A DNA stretch of 64,000 bases from Sporosarcina ureae (GCF_002101375.1 NZ_CP015207.1:2000001-2064000), one strand, 5' to 3'. Shown: positions 52,955-62,642, counted from the first letter of the stretch. A program made the numbers and translations. The notes: generated from the sequence alone by a model not told the origin.

Positions 52955-53998
52955 ATGAAGAAATTGAATTCGGTCTTTGCAATACTTGCGTCAGTCACCT
53001 TACTAATGTCTGCATGTTCAAGTGGCCAAGCAGGGGCGGAAAAAAAAGAAGTGGATGACGTTATCAGTATCGTCTGGTATCCGAATGAATCGGGAAATGA
53101 CATGAAAACTGCACGAGATGAAATTGGAAAAGCTGTCGAGGAAACAACCGGGAAATCGGTAGAGCACAAATTGACGACTGATTATGCAATTGCAATTGAA
53201 ACTATGGTGAATAATAACGCGGATCTTGCCTACATGGGTGCGCAAGGGTATGTCCAAGCGAATAAAGGAAATGAAGCGAATAAGCCGTTAGTCGTTTCCA
53301 CTGGCCCGTCTGGTACATTGGACGATGCCTTATATTATAGTTGGCTTGCAGTAGACATAGAGGATCAAGAAAATTTTAAAGTAAACGGTGAATTTTCTTT
53401 AGATACATTAGCGGAGAAAAGCATTTCATTTGTTTCAAATAGCTCAACTTCAGGGTTTGTGATTCCTTCCTCAACGATAATTGAGCATTTTGCTGAAAGT
53501 AAGAAGTATGGAAACTTGAATTCCGAAGATCTAATGGAGGGTGGCCCTCTATTTTCACAAGTCTTATTCGGTAATTCCCATCAAGGTTCAGCGGTGAATG
53601 TATTGAATGACAGTTCAGACGTGGCGGCTTTTTGTGATACGTGTGTCGAATCCTATGTAGACGTGGTAGAAGGTGAAGAGAATGAAGTGGGATCAGTATA
53701 TAAAGTGAAAAAAGATGCAGCTGAGCCATTTAATCGTGTAGTCGGTAAGGAATTCACCCTAATGGAAGTAACGCCTGTACTAAACGCTCCATTTGTTGCG
53801 AATACGAATGTTCTTGGTCAAGAAGACTTTGATAAATTACAAAAACTATTCATTTCAGATGAATTTGCCAATAACGAAGAAATCTTCGTCCCGAAAGATT
53901 CTAATGCAGCAGGCTTATTCTATAAAACAGAAGAAGAGCGTTTTGAGCCAGTTGAAGACGCTTGGTTTAACCCGGTCCGAAATCTTTTTAATGAATAG
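52955..53998 (+). CDS. phnD: phosphonate ABC transporter substrate-binding lipoprotein PhnD
   Basis: This 347-residue lipoprotein has a lipobox LMSACSS (lipidated Cys21) and a periplasmic-binding fold opening with SIVWYPNESGNDMK and continuing with the family block NADLAYMGAQGYVQA. It binds phosphonates (or phosphite) outside the membrane. ATG 52955 has AAGAGGAG 8 bp upstream; GTG 52946 lies on that site. The 113-bp gap after the PHP gene has no terminator. Confidence 0.9.
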   Translation: MKKLNSVFAILASVTLLMSACSSGQAGAEKKEVDDVISIVWYPNESGNDMKTARDEIGKAVEETTGKSVEHKLTTDYAIAIETMVNNNADLAYMGAQGYVQANKGNEANKPLVVSTGPSGTLDDALYYSWLAVDIEDQENFKVNGEFSLDTLAEKSISFVSNSSTSGFVIPSSTIIEHFAESKKYGNLNSEDLMEGGPLFSQVLFGNSHQGSAVNVLNDSSDVAAFCDTCVESYVDVVEGEENEVGSVYKVKKDAAEPFNRVVGKEFTLMEVTPVLNAPFVANTNVLGQEDFDKLQKLFISDEFANNEEIFVPKDSNAAGLFYKTEEERFEPVEDAWFNPVRNLFNE

Positions 53999-54006
53999 GT
54001 AAGTCT

Positions 54007-54040
54007 AATCAAAGCGTGCATAGAATTGTACGCTTTGATT
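54007..54040 (+). other. intercistronic hairpin between phnD and phnC
   Basis: AATCAAAGCGT and ACGCTTTGATT form a perfect 11-bp stem with a twelve-base loop. GTATATAT rather than a T-run follows, so it looks like an mRNA-stabilising or partially attenuating hairpin, not a full terminator. Confidence 0.65.
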
Positions 54041-54075
54041 GTATATATATTCGAATAAAAGAGGAGCGAGAAGAT

Positions 54076-54858
54076 ATGTCTTTATTAACAGTAGAACAAC
54101 TTGGGAAATCATATAACAATCAAACGAAAGTCTTGCAAAATGTAAACTTTGAAGTGGAAGCTGGTGAATTCATTTCAATCATCGGTCCTTCAGGCGCGGG
54201 AAAGTCTACCTTGCTTCGATGCATCAATCGAATGGTTGACATTGATGAAGGCGCAGTCGTCTTTGATGGAGCAGATGTAGGGACGTTGAACAAAAAGGAA
54301 TTGCGAAAGTTGCGAACGGATATCGGTATGGTGTTTCAGCATTATAATTTGGTGCCCAGATTATCTGTCATTGAAAACGTTCTACATGGTCGATTTGGGT
54401 ATAAAACGACACTACAAGGAGTTATGGGCAGATTTACAGAGGAAGAAAAAGAGCGAGCATTTTATTTGTTAGAAAAACTGGGGATTGCTGATCATGCCTA
54501 TAAGCGCTGTGATCAACTAAGTGGGGGACAGCAACAGCGAGTTGGCATTGCACGTGCATTGATCCAAGAACCTAAAATTGTTTTATGCGATGAGCCTATC
54601 GCTTCTCTTGATCCGAATGCTTCTAAAATCATCATGGATCATTTGAAGTCCATCACCGTGGAACTTGGTATTTCATGTATCGTGAATCTGCATCAAGTTG
54701 AAGTGGCACGCGATTATTCAGATCGTATTATAGGGCTCAGGCAAGGACAAGTAGTCTTTGATGAGATGAGTCATCGATTGACTATGGAACGAACGGATGT
54801 CATTTACGGTACTAAGACAAAGCCTGTGCCAGTAGTAAGAAAACTAGCAACGGTATGA
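54076..54858 (+). CDS. phnC: phosphonate ABC transporter ATPase PhnC
   Basis: This 260-residue ABC ATPase has Walker A GPSGAGKST, Q-loop GMVFQHYNLVPRLS, signature LSGGQQQRVG and Walker B IVLCDEPIASLD. It energises phosphonate import with PhnD and the two permeases. ATG 54076 lies 9 bp after GAGGAG. It is 14 bp before the first phnE. Confidence 0.93.
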   Translation: MSLLTVEQLGKSYNNQTKVLQNVNFEVEAGEFISIIGPSGAGKSTLLRCINRMVDIDEGAVVFDGADVGTLNKKELRKLRTDIGMVFQHYNLVPRLSVIENVLHGRFGYKTTLQGVMGRFTEEEKERAFYLLEKLGIADHAYKRCDQLSGGQQQRVGIARALIQEPKIVLCDEPIASLDPNASKIIMDHLKSITVELGISCIVNLHQVEVARDYSDRIIGLRQGQVVFDEMSHRLTMERTDVIYGTKTKPVPVVRKLATV

Positions 54859-54871
54859 GGAGCTAACTATT

Positions 54872-55660
54872 GTGAATGAAAATAGAATGCGATACAAGAA
54901 AAACCAACAGATGATCGTAGTGGTCCTTCTTCTAACATTATTAACATATCTGTCATCCGTGATCACAGACTTTAATATTTTACATGGACTTGCGACGTTA
55001 CCAGAAGCTTTTATATGGATATTTTCCAACTTGGTGATCACTGATGAATCACTTGAACGTATGCCAACCATTCTAGACAAATTACTTGAAACTATCCTCA
55101 TGTCTATTGCGGCAACAACAACAGCTACTATTCTATCACTTTTCTTAGGAGTGATGGGCTCAAAATCGGTGGGGACGAGCAAGGGGCTTGGCATTCTGGC
55201 AAGGTTTATAGCATCGCTTTCAAGGAACATCCCCGTAGTAGCCTGGGCATTGATTTTACTTCTATCGTTTGGGCAGAACTCTTTGACAGGGTATCTCGCT
55301 TTGTTCGTTGGTTCCGTCGGTTTTCTAACTCGGGCGTTCATTGAGGTCATTGATGAGTCGAGTCAAAGTGCGGTAGAAGCGTTACAAGCAACAGGCGCAA
55401 CATATATCCAAATTATTATGAAAGCGGTCATTCCTGAGTGCTTGCCACAAATGATTAGTTGGATACTGTTTATGATTGAAACGAATATACGCAATGCTAC
55501 GTTGGTAGGAATCTTGACAGGGACAGGGATCGGCTACACATTTGACTTGTATTATAAAACACTCAATTATCATGGAGTGGCATTAGTAACTGTCAGTATC
55601 GTCGTGGCTGTCATCCTCATTGAACTACTATCAAACCATGTACGGAAGGTGATTCTGTAA
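54872..55660 (+). CDS. phnE: phosphonate ABC transporter permease PhnE (first copy)
   Basis: This 262-residue permease has about six membrane helices and the EAA-type loop SAVEALQATGATYIQIIMKAV that contacts the ATPase. It starts with GTG after GAGGAG. The stop overlaps the next permease start (TAATG). The two permeases probably form a heterodimer. Confidence 0.92.
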   Translation: MNENRMRYKKNQQMIVVVLLLTLLTYLSSVITDFNILHGLATLPEAFIWIFSNLVITDESLERMPTILDKLLETILMSIAATTTATILSLFLGVMGSKSVGTSKGLGILARFIASLSRNIPVVAWALILLLSFGQNSLTGYLALFVGSVGFLTRAFIEVIDESSQSAVEALQATGATYIQIIMKAVIPECLPQMISWILFMIETNIRNATLVGILTGTGIGYTFDLYYKTLNYHGVALVTVSIVVAVILIELLSNHVRKVIL

Positions 55661-56508
55661 TGCAAGCGACAACACATATCAAGCGGCGGAGTGATGGTCG
55701 GATTAGTATAAAGTCGGGCAATCAAGTACAGCTTGTAATGCAGTTGACTATACTCCTTCTAACTGTATTGACTATCATAGCCTTCCTATTCTTTGATTAT
55801 ACAGGGCTCGACATCCAACAAGCTATCCAAGAAACAGCCTATAATTTACGGGTTATGTTTTTAGAACCGGCCCTCAGTCATTTCGGTTGGGGAGAAGCCT
55901 TCTATCAAGTGAGTATCACGCTTGGACTCGCCTTTTTATCAACGATTCTGGGAGCCATTCTTTCGTTTTTTCTAGCACTGACTGCAGCAACTAATTTGAC
56001 CAATGAATGGATCACTAAAATTGTTCGTGTTTTTTTGGCCTTTATCCGTGCCGTCCCAACGGTTTTATGGGTATTAATCTTTGCCATTGCAGCTGGATTA
56101 GGAAGTGAAGCGGCAGTGCTTGGCATGCTGTTTCATTCTATTGCGTATTTAGTAAAAGCTTATTCTGAAGCGTTTGAGGAAGTGGACAAAGGAATTATCG
56201 AGGCGTTAAGAGCTACGGGTGCGGGTTGGTGGCATATTGTAGTACATGCCATACTCCCTTCGACATTTACATATCTTATGTCCTGGACTTTTCTGCGGTT
56301 TGAAATTAACTTTGCGGTAGCAGTTGCAATGGGAGCGGCAGCTGGAGCTGGAGGTATCGGTTTCGAGATGTTTATGGCTTCGAGCTTCTACTTTGATTTG
56401 CGTGAAGTAGGAATGATTACATATATGATCCTAGTACTAGCGATAGTATTGGAGATCATCTCCACATTGCTGAAAAACCGCTATTTTCCTGCAAGTATGA
56501 AAAATTGA
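55660..56508 (+). CDS. phnE: phosphonate ABC transporter permease PhnE (second copy)
   Basis: This 282-residue permease is paralogous to the preceding one, with coupling loop GIIEALRATGAGWWHIVVHAI and about six membrane helices after a 25-residue cytoplasmic N terminus. It is the last gene of the phn operon, overlaps the first permease by one base, and is followed by a strong terminator. Confidence 0.92.
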   Translation: MQATTHIKRRSDGRISIKSGNQVQLVMQLTILLLTVLTIIAFLFFDYTGLDIQQAIQETAYNLRVMFLEPALSHFGWGEAFYQVSITLGLAFLSTILGAILSFFLALTAATNLTNEWITKIVRVFLAFIRAVPTVLWVLIFAIAAGLGSEAAVLGMLFHSIAYLVKAYSEAFEEVDKGIIEALRATGAGWWHIVVHAILPSTFTYLMSWTFLRFEINFAVAVAMGAAAGAGGIGFEMFMASSFYFDLREVGMITYMILVLAIVLEIISTLLKNRYFPASMKN

Positions 56509-56546
56509 GTTCTCTACTTCTCCTTGTAAATGGGAGAATAGTATGT

Positions 56547-56592
56547 ACACTGAAGGCCAACTCAAGGGGAGTTGGCCTTCAGTGTTTCTTTA
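56547..56592 (+). terminator. rho-independent terminator of the phn operon
   Basis: ACACTGAAGGCCAACTC and its exact complement form a 17-bp stem with a five-base loop, followed by TTCTTTATT. Confidence 0.9.
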
Positions 56593-56679
56593 TTCCGTGA
56601 TTAAAGTTGGTATCTAAATTATCCATTATATTGCTTTGTTTTTTGGAAGAATTCTGCTAGTACAAGTTGCTAAGTAATC

Positions 56680-56715
56680 AGAAAAGCCTGAACGGTCGAT
56701 ACCGGACAGGCTTTT
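56680..56715 (-). terminator. rho-independent terminator of the yhfK-like gene
   Basis: AAAAGCCTG and CAGGCTTTT with an inner CGG/CCG pairing form a hairpin 5 bp after the stop; the minus strand ends with TTTTCTG. Confidence 0.75.
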
Positions 56716-56719
56716 GCTT

Positions 56720-57370
56720 TTATAATGCATTAATGGCCTCTTTAATCGATGTAGCGCCACCAATTACTTGGAACTCTTTGCCGATTGTTGAGTCGTTTTC
56801 TAAACAAGCGATAATGACTTCCGCTATATCATCCCGTGGTACTTCCTTTGGTTCGACAGTAGTCGCGGCTTCAACTTTACCTGTTCCTTTGTCATTTGTT
56901 AAAGCACCTGGATGAATCATTGTATAGTCTAGATCAGTCGTGCGTAACCATTCATCTGCGTAGTGTTTTGCCACAACGTAAGGAGCAAATGATTCCGACG
57001 CTTCCTGGATTGCTTTACGTGTAGTGTCGTATGAACTAATCATGATGAAGCGTTTAACATTGGCTTTTTCTGCAGCTTGTATAGTTTTGATAGCGCCATC
57101 GAGGTCAATCATCATAGTTTTATCTGGACCTGTTTTGGGGCCGGAGCCTGCTGTGAAGACGATGGCATCTACATCATCTGCTGCCTTTACGATGTCGTTT
57201 ACTTCGCCTTCAAGATCTACAAGTACGGTTTCAGCCCCGATCTTCTCAAAGTGTTCCGCTTGTTCCTGCTTACGGATCATTGCCTTTGCTTCAAGCGTAT
57301 CGCTATCTTGAATCAATGATACTAGCTGCTTTCCGATTTGACCGTTTGCACCTACAACTAATACTTTCAC
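56720..57370 (-). CDS. yhfK: NAD(P)-binding SDR-family protein (YhfK-like)
   Basis: This 216-residue atypical short-chain dehydrogenase has the nucleotide motif VVGANGQIGKQL, a DAIVFTAGSGPKTGPDKT block and YVVAKHYADEWL with the Tyr-x3-Lys pair. It resembles B. subtilis YhfK; the substrate is unknown. It starts with GTG after AAAGGATG and is monocistronic. Confidence 0.85.
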   Translation of the reverse strand: MKVLVVGANGQIGKQLVSLIQDSDTLEAKAMIRKQEQAEHFEKIGAETVLVDLEGEVNDIVKAADDVDAIVFTAGSGPKTGPDKTMMIDLDGAIKTIQAAEKANVKRFIMISSYDTTRKAIQEASESFAPYVVAKHYADEWLRTTDLDYTMIHPGALTNDKGTGKVEAATTVEPKEVPRDDIAEVIIACLENDSTIGKEFQVIGGATSIKEAINAL

Positions 57371-57511
57371 TGTATTTTCATCCTTTCGATATATAAATAT
57401 AATAAATGTACCTTCTTACTATACCCGTCCTATTCCATTACAAAACTGTACATTGGTATTCAGGTTGCTATAATACGTGTACGATTACTTATTTTATTAG
57501 GAGTAGAACTT

Positions 57512-58786
57512 ATGAATATCAAATTAATGTGGCGTCAATTCTATCAATCGGAAGCGGCCAGAATTGTATTTATTGCAATCATGACAGCTCTTACCGGTGA
57601 ATTGAAAGTGATGCCGTTTGACGGAGAAATGTTCCGTTTTGCGCTTGGTGGTATTGTATTCTTTTTACTGATTCTCATCTATCCGCCTGTTTCAGTTTTG
57701 CGTACAGGGTTCGTTACAGCAGTTACTGTAGTCGTATTTCGCGTAATGAAAGAGCTATGGTTTGGCGCTGCTTTGTCTGATAGTTTACTACTGCATATGC
57801 CAGTGTTTTTATTTTACTTTATCGTAGCGATAGGTTGGCATGTTGTAGGGCTTGAAAAGTATAAGTCTTTCCCACTTCGACTGGGAGCGTTAGCTTTCTT
57901 ATTTGAAGTAGTTAGCAATACGTCTGAGCACGCATTGCGTAACTGGTGGTTGCATAGTTCACTGCTTAATAGTCAAGAATGGGGAGTACTAGTAGGGGTC
58001 GCATTATTGCGTAGTTTTTTCACAGTGGGGTTATATAGTTCTGTGGCATTGTCGAAAGAGAAGCAGCGTGTAGAAGAGATGCTCGGGGTAGGCTCAGAAC
58101 TATATGTGGAAGCATTGTATTTGCAAAAATCCATGAATCATATAGAACAAATCACCGCGTCAAGTCATGATCTGTACCGCAAGCTCAAAAAAGAGAATCA
58201 ACGGGAGCTTAGCACCCAGGCATTACACATCGCGCAGGAAATCCACGAAGTGAAAAAGGATTCTCAGCGTATTTTAGCTGGATTGTCAAAGTGGACAACG
58301 CGGCAGCAGATAGAAGTGTTTTACTTATCTGATTTACTCGACATGGTCGTCACTGCAAATGAAAAGTACAGTGAAATGATTGGTAAGGAATGCGTATTAG
58401 AAACTACAATTAATGAGGATTTTCAAACGGGTCAGCACGTACCTTTACTTGCCGTGTTGAACAATTTGACAGCGAATGCCGTAGAAGCGATTGAAAGAAA
58501 AGGCCGTATATTCATTACAATTGACAGTGATAAGGAATGGGTGCATTTTAGTGTACATGATACAGGAAAAGGAATTCCTATTGAACATGAAGACGTGATT
58601 TTTGAACCGGGTTATACAACGAAATTTACGGATCAAGGAACGGCAGCAACAGGTATCGGGTTATCGCATGTTTCCGCAATTATTGATGCGATGCAAGGTA
58701 CTATTGATGTAGAACGTCTGGATAAAGGACTGAACGTAACCGTGAAAATCCCTATGGAATCCATCATGAAGGAGATAGAAGCATGA
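57512..58786 (+). CDS. glnK: sensor histidine kinase, GlnK-like
   Basis: The protein has 424 residues. Six membrane helices (about 20-195) precede a helical dimerisation region (about 200-270) with candidate phospho-histidines in SSHDLYRK and QEIHEVKKD, and a C-terminal HATPase with NNLTANAVEA, GKGIP and GIGLSHV. The gene overlaps the following regulator by ATGA, and that regulator is of the YcbB/GlnL type. In B. subtilis the GlnK/GlnL pair responds to glutamine. Orthology of the kinase is inferred mainly from this pairing. Confidence 0.8.
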   Translation: MNIKLMWRQFYQSEAARIVFIAIMTALTGELKVMPFDGEMFRFALGGIVFFLLILIYPPVSVLRTGFVTAVTVVVFRVMKELWFGAALSDSLLLHMPVFLFYFIVAIGWHVVGLEKYKSFPLRLGALAFLFEVVSNTSEHALRNWWLHSSLLNSQEWGVLVGVALLRSFFTVGLYSSVALSKEKQRVEEMLGVGSELYVEALYLQKSMNHIEQITASSHDLYRKLKKENQRELSTQALHIAQEIHEVKKDSQRILAGLSKWTTRQQIEVFYLSDLLDMVVTANEKYSEMIGKECVLETTINEDFQTGQHVPLLAVLNNLTANAVEAIERKGRIFITIDSDKEWVHFSVHDTGKGIPIEHEDVIFEPGYTTKFTDQGTAATGIGLSHVSAIIDAMQGTIDVERLDKGLNVTVKIPMESIMKEIEA

Positions 58787-59658
58787 GGTATTTTATTGTA
58801 GATGATGACAAAGCAAGCCGCGTGATGCTGAAAAACATCCTGACCGAGCAAGAAGGAATGGTAATTGGAGAGGCGGATAGTGGAGTAAAAGCTATCCCTC
58901 AAATCTTATCCTTGGCTCCAGACGTTGTACTGATTGATTTATTAATGCCTGAATTGGACGGAATTGAAACCATTCAACAGTTGAAGACAGAAGGCTACAG
59001 TGGACAATTCATTATGTTGAGCCAAGTGGTCAATAAAGAAATGGTTGGAGAAGCTTATCAAGTCGGTGTAGAGTTCTTCATACATAAGCCGATCAATCAA
59101 ATAGAAGTGCAAAGTATAGTCCGACGTACATCGGAACAGCTACGCCTGAAAAATTCCTTACTAACGATTCGGGAATCATTGGCGCAATTCGCTTCCGTTG
59201 AGCAGCCAAAAGTGCAACAACCGGTAAAAGATATTGTCCTAAAGAAGCTACACGATATGGGAATCTTCAGTGACAGTGCGAGCCGCGACATCGTAGCCAT
59301 TATGGAAGTATTAACCGAACGACGAGCTATTCAGCTACCGCCTTTAAAAGGACTATATGAAGACACCTTAACTAAACTAGGTGTACCTGACCAAGATATT
59401 CCCAAAGAGAGCAAGGCAATGGAGCAAAGAATTCGTCGGGCGATTCTGACCGCAATAGAACATTTAGCATCACTTGGGGCAGTGGATTATACGATAGATG
59501 AATTTGAATACTATGCACCGCGTTTTTTTGATTTCCAAGAGATTAGTCTGCGAATGAAACAGATTCAAGAAGAAATTTACGATATTAAGCCTATCAAAGT
59601 GAACAGTAAAAAGTTTCTGCATGTTTTATATATGGAGACAGTGGAAGAACGAAAATAG
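58783..59658 (+). CDS. glnL: response regulator, GlnL (YcbB) type
   Basis: The protein has 291 residues. The receiver (1-120) has phosphoacceptor Asp in VVLIDLLMPELDG and acidic D7-D9. A C-terminal YcbB-type DNA-binding domain (about 140-285) has RIRRAILTAIEHLASLG and FLHVLYMET. B. subtilis GlnL activates glutaminase and glutamine transport genes through repeated TTTTGT sites. Three such hexamers lie just downstream, before a glutamate/dicarboxylate symporter gene. Confidence 0.85.
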   Translation: MRYFIVDDDKASRVMLKNILTEQEGMVIGEADSGVKAIPQILSLAPDVVLIDLLMPELDGIETIQQLKTEGYSGQFIMLSQVVNKEMVGEAYQVGVEFFIHKPINQIEVQSIVRRTSEQLRLKNSLLTIRESLAQFASVEQPKVQQPVKDIVLKKLHDMGIFSDSASRDIVAIMEVLTERRAIQLPPLKGLYEDTLTKLGVPDQDIPKESKAMEQRIRRAILTAIEHLASLGAVDYTIDEFEYYAPRFFDFQEISLRMKQIQEEIYDIKPIKVNSKKFLHVLYMETVEERK

Positions 59659-59659
59659 T

Positions 59660-59685
59660 TTTTGTAGGATATTGTAGAATTTTGT
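59660..59685 (+). promoter_or_regulatory. triple GlnL-type direct repeat
   Basis: TTTTGT (59660-59665), TATTGT (59670-59675) and TTTTGT (59680-59685) are spaced by four bases each, a 10-bp period. The known B. subtilis GlnL site is TTTTGT-N4-TTTTGT. They begin two bases after the regulator's stop and precede the symporter start by about 70 bp. Confidence 0.8.
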
Positions 59686-59756
59686 AGGATCCCCGTAAGA
59701 TATGAATAAGTTACTGAAAGAAAGCGTTTTCAGAGAACGTCAAAGGGGGATTATCG

Positions 59757-61046
59757 ATGAAAAAGATATTTAAATTGTCTTTGGCTTACCAAATATTGAT
59801 TGGATTGGTTTTAGGTATTGCAGTCGGTGCAATCTTCTACGGTAATCCTAGCGTAGAAAAGTATTTGCAGCCAATCGGCACGATGTTTATCAATATGATT
59901 AAAATGATTGTTGTACCTATTATTATTTCAACGTTAGTAATTGGAGTAGCGGGTACAGGTGATATTAAGAAATTAGGAAAGCTTGGCGGTAAAACGCTTT
60001 TATATTTTGAAATTGTTACAACGATTGCGATTGTTGTTGGTCTTATGTCAGCTAATATTTTCAAACCGGGTGAGGGCATTGATATGTCTTCTCTTGAAAA
60101 AGGTGACATTTCGCAATATGTTCAAACAACAGAAGAAGTGCAGAATGGCGGCTTTATGGATGTATTGGTCAGCATTGTACCAAGTAATATCGTAGACTCG
60201 ATGGCAAATGGTGATATGTTGCCAATCATTTTCTTCTCTGTATTATTTGGATTAGGTGTAGCGGCAATCGGAGAGCGCGGCAAACCGGTACTGGATGTTT
60301 TCCAAGGGGTCGCGGACGCGATGTTCTGGGTAACGAATATGATTATGAAATTCGCACCGTTTGGTGTATTCGCGTTAATTGGTGTAACGGTGTCCAAATT
60401 CGGTTTGGAATCACTCATTCCGATGGGGAAATTAATGGTTCTCGTATATGCTACGATGATATTCTTCATCGTCGTCGTGTTAGGCGGAATCGCGAAGATG
60501 GTCGGCGTGAACATCTTCCACTTCATGAAGATTTTGAAGGACGAATTAATTCTGGCGTTTTCTACTTCCAGTTCGGAAACCGTGTTACCGAAAGTAATGG
60601 AGAAAATGCAAAAGTTCGGTTGTCCAAAAGATATCGTATCTTTCGTAGTACCAACTGGCTATTCGTTTAACCTAGATGGATCTACACTTTATCAGGCACT
60701 GGCGGCAATGTTTATTGCGCAAATGTATGGAATTCAGCTGAGTATTACGGAACAAATTACATTAGTATTAGTGCTGATGATTACGTCTAAAGGAATTGCG
60801 GGCGTACCTGGTGTATCTTTCGTCGTGTTACTTGCAACGCTTGGAACAGTGGGTATTCCACTTGAAGGATTGGCATTCATCGCGGGTATCGACCGTTTGC
60901 TAGATATGGCACGTACAGTAGTTAACGTAGTCGGAAACGCACTTGCAACAGTAGTACTGTCGAAGTGGGAAGGTCGCTTTGGTGAGGAACCTGAGAAAGT
61001 AGAACGCGAACCACAATTTGTCTTTGCAGAAGAGAAATTAGTTTAA
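59757..61046 (+). CDS. gltT: glutamate/dicarboxylate:cation symporter (DAACS family)
   Basis: This 429-residue transporter has eight membrane helices and two re-entrant loops. Family blocks are STSSSETVLPKVMEKM (serine-rich loop), GYSFNLDGSTLY (Na+/substrate site) and SKGIAGVPGVSFVVLLATL. The TSSSET and GxxFNxDG motifs fit glutamate/aspartate carriers; C4-dicarboxylates are an alternative. Control by the upstream GlnKL-like system is inferred from the adjacent boxes. Confidence 0.88.
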   Translation: MKKIFKLSLAYQILIGLVLGIAVGAIFYGNPSVEKYLQPIGTMFINMIKMIVVPIIISTLVIGVAGTGDIKKLGKLGGKTLLYFEIVTTIAIVVGLMSANIFKPGEGIDMSSLEKGDISQYVQTTEEVQNGGFMDVLVSIVPSNIVDSMANGDMLPIIFFSVLFGLGVAAIGERGKPVLDVFQGVADAMFWVTNMIMKFAPFGVFALIGVTVSKFGLESLIPMGKLMVLVYATMIFFIVVVLGGIAKMVGVNIFHFMKILKDELILAFSTSSSETVLPKVMEKMQKFGCPKDIVSFVVPTGYSFNLDGSTLYQALAAMFIAQMYGIQLSITEQITLVLVLMITSKGIAGVPGVSFVVLLATLGTVGIPLEGLAFIAGIDRLLDMARTVVNVVGNALATVVLSKWEGRFGEEPEKVEREPQFVFAEEKLV

Positions 61047-61050
61047 TGAA

Positions 61051-61083
61051 AGGCTGTCCTCGTGAGTGAGGACAGTTTTTTTG
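61051..61083 (+). terminator. rho-independent terminator
   Basis: GGCTGTCCTC and GAGGACAG pair around a short loop and are followed by seven T, just after the symporter stop. Confidence 0.88.
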
Positions 61084-61205
61084 TGGAGTTTATGACGTCG
61101 AGCTGGCATTGTGACGGCATTCAATTGTAGGAATGCTTGATTTGTTATATGATTAGCAGTATGGAATAACAAGAGTGCGGTTTTTACTAAGGAGGAAATG
61201 AAGTA

Positions 61206-62642
61206 ATGAGCAATCAGCAAAATGATTTTACGAAATGGTATATCGACACAATCCAGAAAGCGGATTTGATGGATTATACACCAGTGCGCGGATGTATCGC
61301 GTTTAAACCGGACGGCTATGAAATCTGGGAGCATATTCAAGATGAAATGAATCGTCGTTTTAAAGAAACGGGTCACCGTAACGCATATTTTCCAATGCTA
61401 ATTCCGGAGTCGTTTTTCGAAAAAGAAAAAGATCATATTGAAGGATTTTCTCCAGAACTGCCATGGGTAACAGAAGCAGCTGGCGAGAAATTGGAAGAAC
61501 GTTTAGCGTTACGTCCGACATCTGAAACGATGATTGGCCATTTATATTCCGACTGGATCAAGAGCTATCGTGACCTTCCTGTACTGATCAACCAGTGGGC
61601 AAACGTATTCCGCTGGGAGAAAAAGACGCTACCATTCATTCGTACGTCAGAATTTTTGTGGCAAGAAGGACATACTGCACACGTAGATGAAGAAGAAGCG
61701 CGCCATGAAACGATGCAAATGTTGGAAATCTACAAAGAAGTTGTAGAAGATCTACTAGCGATTCCTGTATATGACGGTCAGAAAACACCATCTGAGCGTT
61801 TTGCGGGTGCTATTGATACATTCTCGATTGAAGCTATGATGAAAGATGGTAAAGCAGTACAAGCCGGAACTTCACATTACCTTGGGACGAAGTTTGCGGA
61901 AGCATTTGATATCAAATACTTAACAAAAGAAAATAAGCATCAGTTCGTGCATACAACATCTTGGGGAACATCAACACGCTTGATCGGTTCGGTTATCATG
62001 GTACATGGTGACGAGCAAGGTCTTGTATTGCCTCCGCGCGTTGCACCGACACAAGTCGTGCTAATCCCAGTTGGTCCTTGGAAGAAGAACCCGGCGATCA
62101 TGGAAAAATTGGACGAAATCTACGCTGAATTGAAATCTAAAGGCATTCGTGTCCGTTTAGATGATTCTGATCAGTCTCCAGGTTACAAGTTCAATGAGTA
62201 TGAATTAAAAGGTGTTCCAGTACGTCTAGAACTTGGGCCACGTGATCTTGAAAACAATCAAGCATTGATGAAAGCGCGTGATGGCGGCGAGAAAGTGGCA
62301 GTGGATCTAGCTGAAGCTGTGGCGAGCATCGAGCAAGAACTACAGACGATGCAGAAGCGATTGCTTGAAAATGCTCGTACGTTCCGTGACGAAAATTCTC
62401 ATACAAACATCGACACGCTGGATGAGCTGAAGAAGCATATTGAAGATAGCGCGACTAACGGAGTAACTCCGGGCTGGATCCTTGCAGGCTGGTGCGGCGA
62501 TGACACATGTGAAGAGCATGTCAAAGATGAATCGAAGTTTACGACACGTAATATTCCGTTCAACCCACCAGCAGAGAAATCTACTTGTATTAACTGTGGA
62601 AATGAGTCGAAGCATACAGTTTGGTTTGCAAGAGCGTACTAA
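61206..62642 (+). CDS. proS: prolyl-tRNA synthetase, archaeal/eukaryotic-like form
   Basis: This 478-residue class II synthetase has LALRPTSETMIGHLYSDW (motif 2 region), FRWEKKTLPFIRTSEFLWQ and GDEQGLVLPPRVAPTQV. A C-terminal zinc-like domain has CGDDTCEEHV and CINCGN cysteines and ends in a Tyr, as in the eukaryote-type enzymes. It lacks the large editing insertion of the bacterial type. It charges tRNA-Pro. AAGGAGG precedes the ATG; the short 160-bp leader has no T-box. Confidence 0.93.
   Translation: MSNQQNDFTKWYIDTIQKADLMDYTPVRGCIAFKPDGYEIWEHIQDEMNRRFKETGHRNAYFPMLIPESFFEKEKDHIEGFSPELPWVTEAAGEKLEERLALRPTSETMIGHLYSDWIKSYRDLPVLINQWANVFRWEKKTLPFIRTSEFLWQEGHTAHVDEEEARHETMQMLEIYKEVVEDLLAIPVYDGQKTPSERFAGAIDTFSIEAMMKDGKAVQAGTSHYLGTKFAEAFDIKYLTKENKHQFVHTTSWGTSTRLIGSVIMVHGDEQGLVLPPRVAPTQVVLIPVGPWKKNPAIMEKLDEIYAELKSKGIRVRLDDSDQSPGYKFNEYELKGVPVRLELGPRDLENNQALMKARDGGEKVAVDLAEAVASIEQELQTMQKRLLENARTFRDENSHTNIDTLDELKKHIEDSATNGVTPGWILAGWCGDDTCEEHVKDESKFTTRNIPFNPPAEKSTCINCGNESKHTVWFARAY

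Noticed and set aside
61047..61205. A T-box leader before proS
   Set aside because: The gap is only about 160 bp, half of it a terminator, and no T-box motif is present.
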